A stretch of DNA of 64,000 bases from contig DEMD01000002.1 in assembly GCA_002354735.1 (NCBI GenBank), forward strand, positions 1 to 64,000, written 5' to 3'. The position numbers and the translations under genes were made by a program. Below are positions 19,425 through 28,175 of this stretch, piece by piece. Source of the stretch: Gammaproteobacteria bacterium UBA2679 (GTDB lineage Bacteria > Pseudomonadota > Gammaproteobacteria > Pseudomonadales > Oleiphilaceae). Positions within the stretch are counted from its first letter, which is position 1; each line of letters begins with the position of its first letter. The notes beneath the pieces were generated by a model. It was given only the letters and a program-made list of their open reading frames with translations, ran no database searches and was not told the DNA's origin.

Positions 19425-21530
19425 ATGTCGCAGCACCTTAAATACATGCCTCATATTGATGGCCTTCGCGCTGTCGCTGTCCTGAGCGTGCTGCTGTTCC
19501 ACCTCGACCTGAGTTGGATTCGGGGCGGCTTCGTGGGCGTCGACGTTTTTTTTGTCATCAGTGGCTTTCTCATCACCGCGCTCATCAAGCGTGAGATCGA
19601 AAGCTCGAACCGTCTTGACTTCAAACGCTTCTACATCCGCCGGTTCTGGCGGCTCGCACCAGCCTTCCTGACGGTACTGGCCTTCACTACGCTCGGCGCT
19701 GTACTGCTGCTCTCACCGATGCACCTGGAGCGCTATGGCGCCTCTGTGGTGTCTGCGCTGCTCAGTTTGTCTAACATCTATTTTTTCACCGAAGGCGGCT
19801 ACTTCGACTTTGCGGCCCAGCTCAAACCACTCTTACATACCTGGAGTCTGAGCATCGAAGAGCAATTTTACCTGCTGTGGCCTGTGACCATGCTTCTCTG
19901 CTTCAAGGCGGGACTGATGCGCTGGATGCCGGCGCTGCTCGCCCTGCTGACAGCATTCAGTCTCTACCTGAATGTCGTGTTTTCAGATGGCCAGACGGCG
20001 CTCATCGATGCGATGTTTACCCGCCTCGAACCCTTCACCGATGGCAAGAATACGATTTTCTTTCTGCTGCCTTTCCGGATTTTCGAGTTCGCCATCGGTG
20101 CCGGACTCGTCTGGGCGATAAACATCAGGGTCCGCCAGCAGATCGTGGTCGATGCAATTTTCTGGTTTGGTCTGGCAGCATTGGCCGCCTGCTTTTACCG
20201 CTATCGCGAATGGATGCTGTTCCCCTCATTCTTCGGAGTCGTGCCCTGCATAGCTGCGGCCATGATTATCTATGCCGGCGGAGAGGCACGAGGCCGCCAG
20301 GTGCTCACCAACCCTTTCGCGCTTTGGTTTGGGCTGATCAGCTACTCACTGTATCTGGTGCATTGGCCACTCATCGTATTCACCAAATATGTTCAGGCGC
20401 ATGCGGAACTCTCAATGTTCGCAGTCATCGTGCTCGGACTGGCGTCGATTGTGCTGGGATGGCTACTACACAAATTCGTCGAAACACCCTGGCGTTTTGG
20501 GTTCGGGGCATACGACGACAAAGCACAGGCGGGCGGGCTGCACCGTCGCCTACGCCTACTGCCGCTTGCCAGTCTGGCCGTACTCGGCGTTGCAGGTCTC
20601 AGCATGAGTCTCAGCAAGGGCTGGTCCTGGCGGATCGACACCTCGATCGGCAGCGAATACGTGGCCTACGGCAGCGCATTTCCGAAGGCCTTCACTGGTG
20701 GCGCGGGCTTCGCCAACTCGGGACAGGTAGTCAGCCTCGAGAATATCCCTGACATCATTATCATGGGGGACAGCCATGCCAGGCACTACATCAATGGTCT
20801 TCAGGAAATCATCGCGGAGCCAGCGGGACTCAGCCTGTATGCAGCGGCAAACGACAGTTGCCTGCATCTGCCGGGGTTCACCCGCAAGAGCGCAGGAATG
20901 GACTGGGACCGTGCCTGTCCTGGCGGCCTGAGGGAGGCTCTTGATTACGTCGAACAAGCAAAGCAGGCGGGCAAGACGCCGGTGGTGATACTTTCGCAAT
21001 TCTGGCTTTTCCAGATTGCCTTCGCCGACCGCCTGACTGCCGAGGGTGAGAAGGCGGGTCGGCAGATTGATCTGGCAGATGTGCGAGAGGGTCTACTGGA
21101 GCTCAAGTCCATGCTTGGTGACGCGGAGCTCATCGTGATTGGCAATGTGCCTGGCACCGCGCAGGTCGATATCATGGATCAGCTGACCCGGCCAGCACTC
21201 AGCCGCACCATGGCTAAACCGGACACGCTCTTTACCACGCCAATCGAAGACGGAAGACTGAAACGGGAGTGGCAGTTCAACAAGTCCCTCGAAGCCTTCG
21301 CTTCGAAAAGCCAGAGCTTCACCTTCCTCAATCCTTTCGGTGCGCTGTGCCAGCAAGGTCGCTGTGTGACGGTTGTCGATCGCAGACATCCAGTTTATTC
21401 AGATAGTCATCACCTGAGTCAATATGGCTCCAGACTGGTCATCAAGAAGTTCGCGCCCGTGATCCGCAGGGTCATTGCCAACAACTTCCCTGAAGCCTTT
21501 CGCACGTCCTCCGTCCAGCATTTGCGATGA
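19425..21530 (+). CDS. Acyltransferase 3 with C-terminal SGNH domain (OafA/YrhL type)
   Basis: A 701-residue membrane protein. Residues about 8-345 form the ten-helix acyltransferase-3 domain, with the family start YMPHIDGLRAVAVLSVLLFH and GGFVGVDVFFVISGFLI. After a final helix (about 382-402) comes a periplasmic SGNH domain, with the nucleophile motif GDSHARH (S450) and a DSHHLS block (D660/H663) supplying the other catalytic residues. Such proteins O-acetylate surface polysaccharides or peptidoglycan precursors. The neighbours are orphan lipoproteins, so the acceptor cannot be named. Confidence 0.93.
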   Translation: MSQHLKYMPHIDGLRAVAVLSVLLFHLDLSWIRGGFVGVDVFFVISGFLITALIKREIESSNRLDFKRFYIRRFWRLAPAFLTVLAFTTLGAVLLLSPMHLERYGASVVSALLSLSNIYFFTEGGYFDFAAQLKPLLHTWSLSIEEQFYLLWPVTMLLCFKAGLMRWMPALLALLTAFSLYLNVVFSDGQTALIDAMFTRLEPFTDGKNTIFFLLPFRIFEFAIGAGLVWAINIRVRQQIVVDAIFWFGLAALAACFYRYREWMLFPSFFGVVPCIAAAMIIYAGGEARGRQVLTNPFALWFGLISYSLYLVHWPLIVFTKYVQAHAELSMFAVIVLGLASIVLGWLLHKFVETPWRFGFGAYDDKAQAGGLHRRLRLLPLASLAVLGVAGLSMSLSKGWSWRIDTSIGSEYVAYGSAFPKAFTGGAGFANSGQVVSLENIPDIIIMGDSHARHYINGLQEIIAEPAGLSLYAAANDSCLHLPGFTRKSAGMDWDRACPGGLREALDYVEQAKQAGKTPVVILSQFWLFQIAFADRLTAEGEKAGRQIDLADVREGLLELKSMLGDAELIVIGNVPGTAQVDIMDQLTRPALSRTMAKPDTLFTTPIEDGRLKREWQFNKSLEAFASKSQSFTFLNPFGALCQQGRCVTVVDRRHPVYSDSHHLSQYGSRLVIKKFAPVIRRVIANNFPEAFRTSSVQHLR

Positions 21531-21533
21531 ACC

Positions 21534-22565
21534 TCAGAGCACCTGCACTGTTTCAAAGCTGCCGTCACTCGCAGCGTCGAAATGATATTCAGTGTAGCCG
21601 TCGTAAATTTCCAGCTTGAGGGTCGAACTCCCATCTCGCAGCAGGATCGTGCCCGACCAGAAACTCTCAACTGACGAGTTGTACATCAGCGGGGAAGATA
21701 GCTCGATGCTATAGTCCTCACCCAAACTGCCCAGCCCTATCCTGAAGGGGGCCGGGCTGTTCAGCTGACCATCTTCCTGCTCATAGTTCGCTGGCTGCAT
21801 CTCGAGCGCAAGTGTGAAATCGGACAGACCGAATTCCAGCCGGCGGCTGTCGAGTGGCATTTCCAGGTAAGACTGACCCGAAAGCGCCACTTTCAGGGGT
21901 GAGTGCAAAGTATACCGGATGTCACCCTGCTGATAACTGCCGGTACGAGAACTGTTCAGACTGCCATACCGATCGTACATCAGTGTTATCTGACCGCTTT
22001 CACTGACGAATTCCAACGATTGACCGATCAGACCACTGATGACTTCGGCTGTAAAGCTGCCGACCTGAAGATACGACTCGCTCAGCGCACCTCCACAATA
22101 ATTCATTTCTGTGCGCTGCCGTGCGCCTGCCCCAAGGAAGATTTGACCGTCGCCGTAGTTAAAACGGGGTCCGGCCAGAAGAGTTGCTCGCGCCTGTCCG
22201 CCACGAGCACAGAGCTGATGAGAGAGATCGAGCTCCGCTGGCAGGTTCCGACTGTGGGCAAGCTGCGCAGGGTCCGCAGGCGAGATGCGGGAGAGTTCGT
22301 TACTCATGCGCCGGCGAAGAAAATCGAGAATACGCAGTGTTTCTGAAGTGACCTGCGGCAATTTGTCCTCGTTCAACACACCCGGCTTGTAAGCTCTGAT
22401 CTGAAGTGCCGAAGGGCTGTCGTGGCCGAGTCTGTTTGAGGTCGCAAATCGGGAGTTACGGTTGTTCTCACCCGCCGTTTCGTCATCTTCACTTCCGCTG
22501 CAGCCAGAGAGACCAAACTGTAAAGCAGCAACCACAACAGCCGCGGTAAAATAACGCTTTTCCAA
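21534..22565 (-). CDS. Putative lipoprotein of unknown function
   Basis: A 343-residue protein with a lipoprotein signal: basic start EKRYF, hydrophobic core, and lipobox LSGC about 19 residues from a TTG start at 22565 (AAGG upstream). The frame is open to 22661, but those extra residues do not resemble a signal. The mature N-terminus is acidic and asparagine-rich. The body has four cysteines and many short alternating hydrophobic segments, suggesting a beta-rich fold. No family was recognised. It ends 3 bp from the convergent acyltransferase stop, so the two share a terminator region. Confidence 0.6.
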   Translation of the reverse strand: MEKRYFTAAVVVAALQFGLSGCSGSEDDETAGENNRNSRFATSNRLGHDSPSALQIRAYKPGVLNEDKLPQVTSETLRILDFLRRRMSNELSRISPADPAQLAHSRNLPAELDLSHQLCARGGQARATLLAGPRFNYGDGQIFLGAGARQRTEMNYCGGALSESYLQVGSFTAEVISGLIGQSLEFVSESGQITLMYDRYGSLNSSRTGSYQQGDIRYTLHSPLKVALSGQSYLEMPLDSRRLEFGLSDFTLALEMQPANYEQEDGQLNSPAPFRIGLGSLGEDYSIELSSPLMYNSSVESFWSGTILLRDGSSTLKLEIYDGYTEYHFDAASDGSFETVQVL

Positions 22566-22751
22566 GATACGACCTTCCCTGTAAGCCTTGTTTTTTAGGA
22601 GTGTGCTGACTTCCCTTGCACAGCCGCGGGCATAGTAGAAAGTTAGGACAATCCAGGTCAATGGGCTCGGATAGGTATTGCGGGGCGAACATAATTTTTT
22701 CGTAAGATCTTGAACTGGCGCTCATTTCTGATTAGCACCAGTCACCAAACC

Positions 22752-23300
22752 TTAGGCTGGGGATGGCTTTGAAGCAGCTAGATATCGAAGAATTTTTGCA
22801 CCATTGATCGCACCAGAAGACTCCCGCATTGGCAGCCGAAGTATATATTCTTCATCGGTATGGCCACTGCGGAACAGCCTTCGTATCGGCTCCGCATCAG
22901 GCCTCACTTTCGCATGTACCTCATTGAACGCAGTATTACCGCCTGAGTCGCTGCCTTCCCTGCCAGGCAAACTCAGTCTTGCGCGCACCTTCTCTTCGTC
23001 GAGCTGGCTGAACTCGAACAGATCGAACTGGACATCGCGACTGGCAAGAACCCAACGCCTCTCGGAAGAGCTGTAAAATAGGGTGTGGCCATACTCGAGT
23101 CCGCTATTGATAAGCTCGACCCATTCACGCGAGTTTACCGGCGCTGACTGGCTCGCGTATCCCGCGTTTTCCAGTTCGGATGCCAGCCGGGCAAATCTCG
23201 GATCCGGTTCAAGAAATCGGCTCGAACAGGCGGACAGGCCAACCGTCAGAAAGAGGCCGATCAAAGCACCCAGGTAGGAAGCCGCGACAGATCTGTCCAT
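22752..23300 (-). CDS. Small putative lipoprotein of unknown function
   Basis: A 182-residue protein with signal peptide and lipobox (LSAC, about residue 25). ATG 23300 is preferred because GGAG lies 5 bases upstream and the codon follows the aldehyde dehydrogenase stop by only 2 bp; a GTG at 23306 is in frame. The mature protein is hydrophilic and Arg/Glu-rich, with an RLFRSGHTDEEYILRLP stretch. No family was recognised. It is coupled to the upstream aldehyde dehydrogenase gene, although a functional link is unlikely to be metabolic. Confidence 0.7.
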   Translation of the reverse strand: MDRSVAASYLGALIGLFLTVGLSACSSRFLEPDPRFARLASELENAGYASQSAPVNSREWVELINSGLEYGHTLFYSSSERRWVLASRDVQFDLFEFSQLDEEKVRARLSLPGREGSDSGGNTAFNEVHAKVRPDAEPIRRLFRSGHTDEEYILRLPMRESSGAINGAKILRYLAASKPSPA

Positions 23301-23302
23301 GC

Positions 23303-24670
23303 TCACTCCGGCAGCATCACAGTCTTCAGGTTCATGAATTCACGGAGTCCGAAGCGGGCAAGCTCGCGTCCGTGGCCTGAGCGCTTGATGCCACCGAAAG
23401 GGGCTTCCGGTGCAGAGGCGAGCATTTGATTGACGGCGGTCATACCTGCTTCGATGTCGCGAATGAAGCGCTCCTGCTCAGCCTTGTCTCTGGTCCAGAC
23501 AGACGAGCCAAGACCAAAGGGAATGTTGTTCGCAAGATGAATGGCATCATCGATATCTTTCGCGCGGAACACCATGGCAATGGGACCGAAGATTTCTTCC
23601 GAGGCAACCGGCCCTTCCGGATCGACATCGGTCAGAATGCCCGCGGTCAGATACGCTCCATCGCCTGCCAGCCGCTCGCCGCCGAACAGCAGCCTGGCAC
23701 CATTCTTCTTCGCCTGCTCCAGTTGATCGATCACGGTGTCTCGCTGATCGAGGCTCGAGAGCGGCCCCATGTCGGTGGCGTCGTCCATCGGGTCACCGGC
23801 TTTCACGGCTTTCATAGCCTCGCCAAATCGGTCCATGAAGTCGTCATAGATATCAGTATGAACGATCATTCGCTTGGCACAGATGCAGGACTGGCCCGTA
23901 TTCTGGGTTCTCCCCTTCACAGCGTGCTTCACGGCCTTATCCAGATCCGCTGAAGGCATGACAATGAACGGATCCGAGCCGCCAAGCTCCAGCACGACTT
24001 TCTTCAGCTGTTCACCGGCCTGCTTGGCGACGGCCTGCCCTGCACCCTCACTACCGGTGAGCGTGACGGCGGTTACCCGATCGTCCGCAATAATATCGGC
24101 GACCGCATCAGACTTGATCGCAAGATTCTGGAACAAACCCTCGGGCGCCCCGGCATCACGCATCATATCTTCCATCAGCCCTGCCACGCCCTGGACGATA
24201 CTGGCATGTTTCAACAGTGCCACATTGCCAGCCAGAATCGTCGGTGCGAGAAAGCGCACCGCCTGCCAGTACGGGTAGTTCCAGGGCATGATAGCCAGCA
24301 CTGGACCCTGCGGGAGCCATCTCGCTTCGGCAGTGCCACCACTTGCCAGCTCCCAACGCTCCGGCTCGAGCATGGCTGGCCCTGCCTTGGCATAATGACG
24401 GAAAAGCGCAGCACATTTTTCAACTTCAGCAATCGAAGTTTTGAGCGTCTTGCCCATCTCTTCGGTTGCCATGCGGGCAAGCCGTTCCTTATTGGCCTCG
24501 TACTGATCAGCAATCTTTATAAGGAGCTTCGTTCGTTCGTCAATGCCCGTCTGGCGCCAAGCCTTATATGCCGAGGCAGCCTTGCCGAGCTTCGTCTCTA
24601 TTTCGCTTTTGGTCAGTTCAGGATGGGTCGCTATCTGCTTGCCTGTGGCGGGGTTGACACTCTTGAACAT
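23303..24670 (-). CDS. NAD(P)-dependent succinate-semialdehyde-type aldehyde dehydrogenase
   Basis: A 455-residue aldehyde dehydrogenase. The catalytic thiol is C262 in TGQSCICAKR, the general base E228 in LELGGSDPF, and the Rossmann glycine motif is TGSEGAG. It is shorter than GabD and closer to the Sad/YneI-like group, which oxidises succinate semialdehyde. The sequence GQSCICAKR fits that group. ATG 24670 (MFKSVNPATGK) is the start; AGAGGAGAGC lies upstream. It may serve GABA or polyamine catabolism, but no pathway genes are adjacent. Confidence 0.9.
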   Translation of the reverse strand: MFKSVNPATGKQIATHPELTKSEIETKLGKAASAYKAWRQTGIDERTKLLIKIADQYEANKERLARMATEEMGKTLKTSIAEVEKCAALFRHYAKAGPAMLEPERWELASGGTAEARWLPQGPVLAIMPWNYPYWQAVRFLAPTILAGNVALLKHASIVQGVAGLMEDMMRDAGAPEGLFQNLAIKSDAVADIIADDRVTAVTLTGSEGAGQAVAKQAGEQLKKVVLELGGSDPFIVMPSADLDKAVKHAVKGRTQNTGQSCICAKRMIVHTDIYDDFMDRFGEAMKAVKAGDPMDDATDMGPLSSLDQRDTVIDQLEQAKKNGARLLFGGERLAGDGAYLTAGILTDVDPEGPVASEEIFGPIAMVFRAKDIDDAIHLANNIPFGLGSSVWTRDKAEQERFIRDIEAGMTAVNQMLASAPEAPFGGIKRSGHGRELARFGLREFMNLKTVMLPE

Positions 24671-24789
24671 GATGCTCTCCTCTGAAAGATGCTGGTCATT
24701 CGTTAGAGAGGATACGATAGCGACTGGGCGGCAGACGTTCCACAGCCAGAAAGCTGACAAAAATCATGGCGCTGCGTCCATCATGGCCA

Positions 24790-24808
24790 GGCGCCTGTTG
24801 CAGGCGCC
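24790..24808 (-). terminator. Hairpin downstream of the endoglucanase gene
   Basis: Perfect 8-bp arms GGCGCCTG / CAGGCGCC around a 3-base loop, starting 11 bp past the endoglucanase stop. There is no T-run, so its strength as a terminator is uncertain. Confidence 0.45.
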
Positions 24809-24818
24809 CGGCTATCGA

Positions 24819-26660
24819 CTATAGTGCGCTGCAGGTAGCCTTGCTGATATCGCCGCTCTGTGAACCCTTGAAGCCGAAACTGGCAGACTGGTTCGGGCTG
24901 AGACGGCTGTTGTAACTGACGCCTTCGAAGATTACTCGCCTGCCAGAAACCGACACCACCTTCGATGACCAGTTTTCAAGAACCTGCACGGGCTGTGGGA
25001 AATCCACGGCGACTTTCCAGTTCGACACGGGCTGATCGCCCGAGTTCTTTACTTCAATGCCGTTCAGGACGAAGACATTGCCCCAGGCATCTTTCTGCCC
25101 AATCGTGCAGTTGACCGAGCCATTCCCTGGCTCGCCGCCAGTATCCGTGCCACCGCCACCCGTCGAGGCACGTTTGATGTCGAGGTAGTTGAGGTTGGTC
25201 ATACCATCGAGGAAGGTCACTTTCACCGTCGCGTTGGCCGGGATGTTCACGCCCCGGATTGTCTCACTCGCCCATGCCTGCCAGCCCGCGCCGTCTGTCG
25301 ACACGATACCAGCCAGCTGGCCATTGACATCGACCCTCACCCGCTGCCCGTTATTCACACTGGCCAGACGAGCTGTGATGTCGAAGGTGCCGCCTGCAGC
25401 GCCGACTTTGTAGGTGAGCGTCTCGCCCGCTTCGGTCCAGCCGATATTGCAGGTGCTTTCGGAGGCATTCTGGACGTCGACGTCAAGTCCGTAGTAGGTG
25501 CAGTTCGACGAAGACGCACTGGCGTTCCCTGATGACTTGTCCGAGGCTGCAGTATAGTTCTCCGCCTCGATACGGCCGGGCAGATTCACCACGCCCTTAT
25601 AGCCGCCGGTAGTACCACCACCGGCACCACCACCGCTACCGCCGTCAGAACCCCCACCCGTGCCACTGCCGGTCTTGTTAGGCCAGGTCTGGATGAGGTT
25701 TTTCACGTAGCGGCCCGAGTCCGTCAGCATGCTATCCGACCACTGACCGTTTGACGCCGCACCCGGACGAAAGGCTGAGGCGCCTTCACTCTTGTCGTTC
25801 AACGCCCAGTTAGCGTTGCCCAGCGAGTACTGCTTCATGAACGCAGCCCAGCGGTCGGTTTCGGTTCGGTTCACACCGCCATTGCCGTCCGCATTCACAC
25901 TGCCCCACTCCGTCACGAACAGCGCTGCCCCCTTGCTCATCGCATACGCGGCCTTGTCACGCAATCCCTGACCATGGGTGCCTGCGTAGAAGTGCAAGGT
26001 ATAGGCGATATTGGCATAACCGCGAATCGGGTTGTCCGCCGCTTGATCGACATCCTGCGACCAGGTGGTGGTGCCAACAATGATGAGGTTATCCGGATCA
26101 ATGGCCCTAATGGCCTTGATGACCTGCTCTGCATAGGGCTTTACATGCTGCGCCCAAGTCACGTCGTTCTTCGGTTCATTGAAGATTTCATAGATGACGT
26201 TGCTGTTCTTACCGTACTTGCGTGCCATGCGCTGGAAGAATTCAACGGCCTCGGCCGTGTGCTCATGCGCGTAATGGGAATGCCAGTCGATGATGACATA
26301 CATGTCGTTCGCAATGGCGGCATCGACAACGGCCTCAGTACGACGAAGGTTGCCTTCACGATCGGAAAGATATCCACCGCTTTCTTCGACACCCATGGCA
26401 GCCCGCACGAGGTTGCCTCCAAAGAACTTCTTGACGCCGCCTACAGCGCCGGCAGTGTAGTACTTCTCGCCACCCCAGCCAGAATTTGACCAGAACATGC
26501 TCATGCCGCTCAGCTGAGCGACCTGGCTACCTGCTTTTATCGTGGAGCCACTGACAGAAAGCGCCGGCGGAGCGGCCAGAACCATTTCTGGCACAATCGA
26601 GAGCGCTGCCATGAATACTGTCGCCCATACCAATTGCTGAGGTGTTCGCTTGTTTACCAT
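24819..26660 (-). CDS. Secreted endoglucanase GH5-CBM6-CBM2
   Basis: A 613-residue modular cellulase. It has a signal peptide (about 1-30, ending LAAPP) and a GH5 catalytic domain about 33-325, with acid/base E162 in IFNEPKN and nucleophile E251 in VTEWGS. A Gly/Ser linker at 330-345 precedes a CBM6 from IEAENYTA (about 355-487). A second Gly/Thr linker follows, then a C-terminal CBM2-type cellulose-binding module (about 507-613) with conserved Trp (NWKV, ENWSSK) and flanking cysteines. It would hydrolyse internal beta-1,4-glucan bonds outside the cell, with one module for amorphous or soluble glucan and one for crystalline cellulose. It looks monocistronic, with a hairpin after it. Confidence 0.95.
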   Translation of the reverse strand: MVNKRTPQQLVWATVFMAALSIVPEMVLAAPPALSVSGSTIKAGSQVAQLSGMSMFWSNSGWGGEKYYTAGAVGGVKKFFGGNLVRAAMGVEESGGYLSDREGNLRRTEAVVDAAIANDMYVIIDWHSHYAHEHTAEAVEFFQRMARKYGKNSNVIYEIFNEPKNDVTWAQHVKPYAEQVIKAIRAIDPDNLIIVGTTTWSQDVDQAADNPIRGYANIAYTLHFYAGTHGQGLRDKAAYAMSKGAALFVTEWGSVNADGNGGVNRTETDRWAAFMKQYSLGNANWALNDKSEGASAFRPGAASNGQWSDSMLTDSGRYVKNLIQTWPNKTGSGTGGGSDGGSGGGAGGGTTGGYKGVVNLPGRIEAENYTAASDKSSGNASASSSNCTYYGLDVDVQNASESTCNIGWTEAGETLTYKVGAAGGTFDITARLASVNNGQRVRVDVNGQLAGIVSTDGAGWQAWASETIRGVNIPANATVKVTFLDGMTNLNYLDIKRASTGGGGTDTGGEPGNGSVNCTIGQKDAWGNVFVLNGIEVKNSGDQPVSNWKVAVDFPQPVQVLENWSSKVVSVSGRRVIFEGVSYNSRLSPNQSASFGFKGSQSGDISKATCSAL

Positions 26661-26782
26661 CTATCAATCCTGTTCTTGTCACTATGTCGGTGATACTGAC
26701 AGGCTCTGAAGTTGCACCGCCTCGTCTAAATGTGTGATATCACGCTGTTTGTGACACCCGACACACTTGAGTAGCAACTCTG

Positions 26783-26989
26783 CTAACCCTTAGCCCGGAC
26801 ACCGAGCCGGTTCAGGATGACCTGGAATTCGTGCTGGCTCATGTCCATGATTTCCACGACCCGGCCATACAGCATGAGGGTAGGCACATGGCGCCCCTGG
26901 CGTTCGCGCTGAACATCGTGGAGCACCTTGAGCACGACACGTTCTGGCTGAGTCAAGCCGTCACGCGCATCTGGCAGATCATCGTTCAT
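26783..26989 (-). CDS. Small soluble protein of unknown function (68 aa)
   Basis: A 68-residue charged protein with no signal or membrane helix. The sequence appears helical throughout, with LPDARDGLTQPERVVLKVLHDVQ at the N-terminus (acidic) and a basic C-terminus ending RAKG. The pattern (several amphipathic helices, DMSQHEFQVILNRLG) could be a small winged-helix or helical bundle. It sits 122 bp upstream of the endoglucanase on the same strand. No family was recognised, so it is called mainly on codon pattern and isolated position. Confidence 0.5.
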   Translation of the reverse strand: MNDDLPDARDGLTQPERVVLKVLHDVQRERQGRHVPTLMLYGRVVEIMDMSQHEFQVILNRLGVRAKG

Positions 26990-27138
26990 GAGGGTTCCGA
27001 TAATGACAACGGCTTCACAGCACGCCCCGTTGAATTGTGGGATTGTCTAACAGCAGCGGTCGCCATTCCTGATGGCAACTACTGCAAACACAAAAACAAT
27101 CTCACAAGAGACCTTTGCGGTCCACAAGGCTCATAACA

Positions 27139-28116
27139 ATGAAGCAGTATCTCAAGCGCATCCTGCCGCTTGCCGGCGCCATTCTCTTATCAAACAATGT
27201 CAGCGCATTCGAAGAAATCTATATCTTCGGCGACAGCCTTTCCGACACCGGCAATGCCAAAGTGTTCTCTGGCAATGCAAGCAATCCCGCTTTCCCCTCC
27301 AGGTTCTCCAATGGGCCGGTAGCCGTTGATGTGCTCACTGGCGCTTTCGCTCTCACAGCCACACCCTCACTGTTCCTGCTGGGACAGGAGCTTGGCAACA
27401 ATTACGCGGTCGGCGGCGCAATAGCCATCGATGCGGATGGAAACGAAAGCACGCCAGACACCAATTTGCCGACGCAGATCAACGCCTACCTCAAGAATCA
27501 TGGTTTCCAGTCGGATCCAGAGGCTCTTCACGTGCTGGTTATCGGCGGCAATGACCTATTTGCAGCCCAGCGCATCCGGGCGGGATCTGTCAGCGAAGAC
27601 TCGGGCAAGACCCGTCAGGTTATCCGCAAGGCCTCGGAGGCTCGGGTGACGCAGGCCGTTGAAGCTATCAAGGCTCAGCTCGAAAAACTGATAGGCACGG
27701 GTGCCCAGCATATTCTTGTGGGCAACGCACCGGACATCAGCGCGGTTCCAGCCACCGATGGCACGGTCGCAGGCCTGCTTGCTGCATCCAATGACAAGCA
27801 CGAAACAAAACGTGCGAAGGCGATGTACAAGTACTCGGCCAAGCTTTCGGCGCAGTTCAATCGGGAGTTGGCTGCAGTGGTTGCAGAGCTTGAAACTGCT
27901 TACGGCCTGGACATTGTTGAATGGGATCTCTCGGCATTCCTCAGCGATCAGATCGATGACGCAGCCCTATTAGGCTATACCAATACTGAAGACGCATGTC
28001 AGGCTGACGGGCAGCTGCCGCTGTGTACCGGATATGTCTTTGTCGATGGAGTTCATCCCACTACCGCTGTGCATCAGCGAGCCGGGGCCAACCTGCTGCA
28101 ACTACTGGCGCAGTAG
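27139..28116 (+). CDS. Secreted GDSL/SGNH-family esterase or lipase
   Basis: A 325-residue protein with a signal peptide (MKQYLKRIL..., cleavage likely after NNVSA). Block I FGDSLSDTGN carries the nucleophile serine (about residue 38), block III GGNDLF supplies the oxyanion-hole Asn, and block V DGVHPTT supplies the Asp-His pair. This is the lipase-2/thermolabile hemolysin-like GDSL arrangement. ATG 27139 is chosen because it begins the signal peptide; a weaker in-frame start exists at 27115. It is probably an extracellular or periplasmic carboxylesterase acting on lipids or acylated glycans. Confidence 0.92.
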   Translation: MKQYLKRILPLAGAILLSNNVSAFEEIYIFGDSLSDTGNAKVFSGNASNPAFPSRFSNGPVAVDVLTGAFALTATPSLFLLGQELGNNYAVGGAIAIDADGNESTPDTNLPTQINAYLKNHGFQSDPEALHVLVIGGNDLFAAQRIRAGSVSEDSGKTRQVIRKASEARVTQAVEAIKAQLEKLIGTGAQHILVGNAPDISAVPATDGTVAGLLAASNDKHETKRAKAMYKYSAKLSAQFNRELAAVVAELETAYGLDIVEWDLSAFLSDQIDDAALLGYTNTEDACQADGQLPLCTGYVFVDGVHPTTAVHQRAGANLLQLLAQ

Positions 28117-28129
28117 CAGACCTTCAAAT

Positions 28130-28158
28130 CACCCACTGGCCATTGCAGCCAGCGGGTG
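28130..28158. terminator. Convergent terminator-like hairpin between esterase and pntB
   Basis: Arms CACCCACTGGC (28130-28140) and GCCAGCGGGTG (28148-28158) pair with one mismatch around a 7-base loop. It lies between the convergent stops at 28116 and 28176. The flanks have only short T-tracts, so it may act in both directions. Confidence 0.5.
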
Positions 28159-28175
28159 TGTTCAACCTGAGTGCC

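Noticed and set aside
19877..20752. Long open frame inside the acyltransferase gene in another frame
   Set aside because: Arg/Pro-rich composition typical of an out-of-frame shadow of a high-GC gene.
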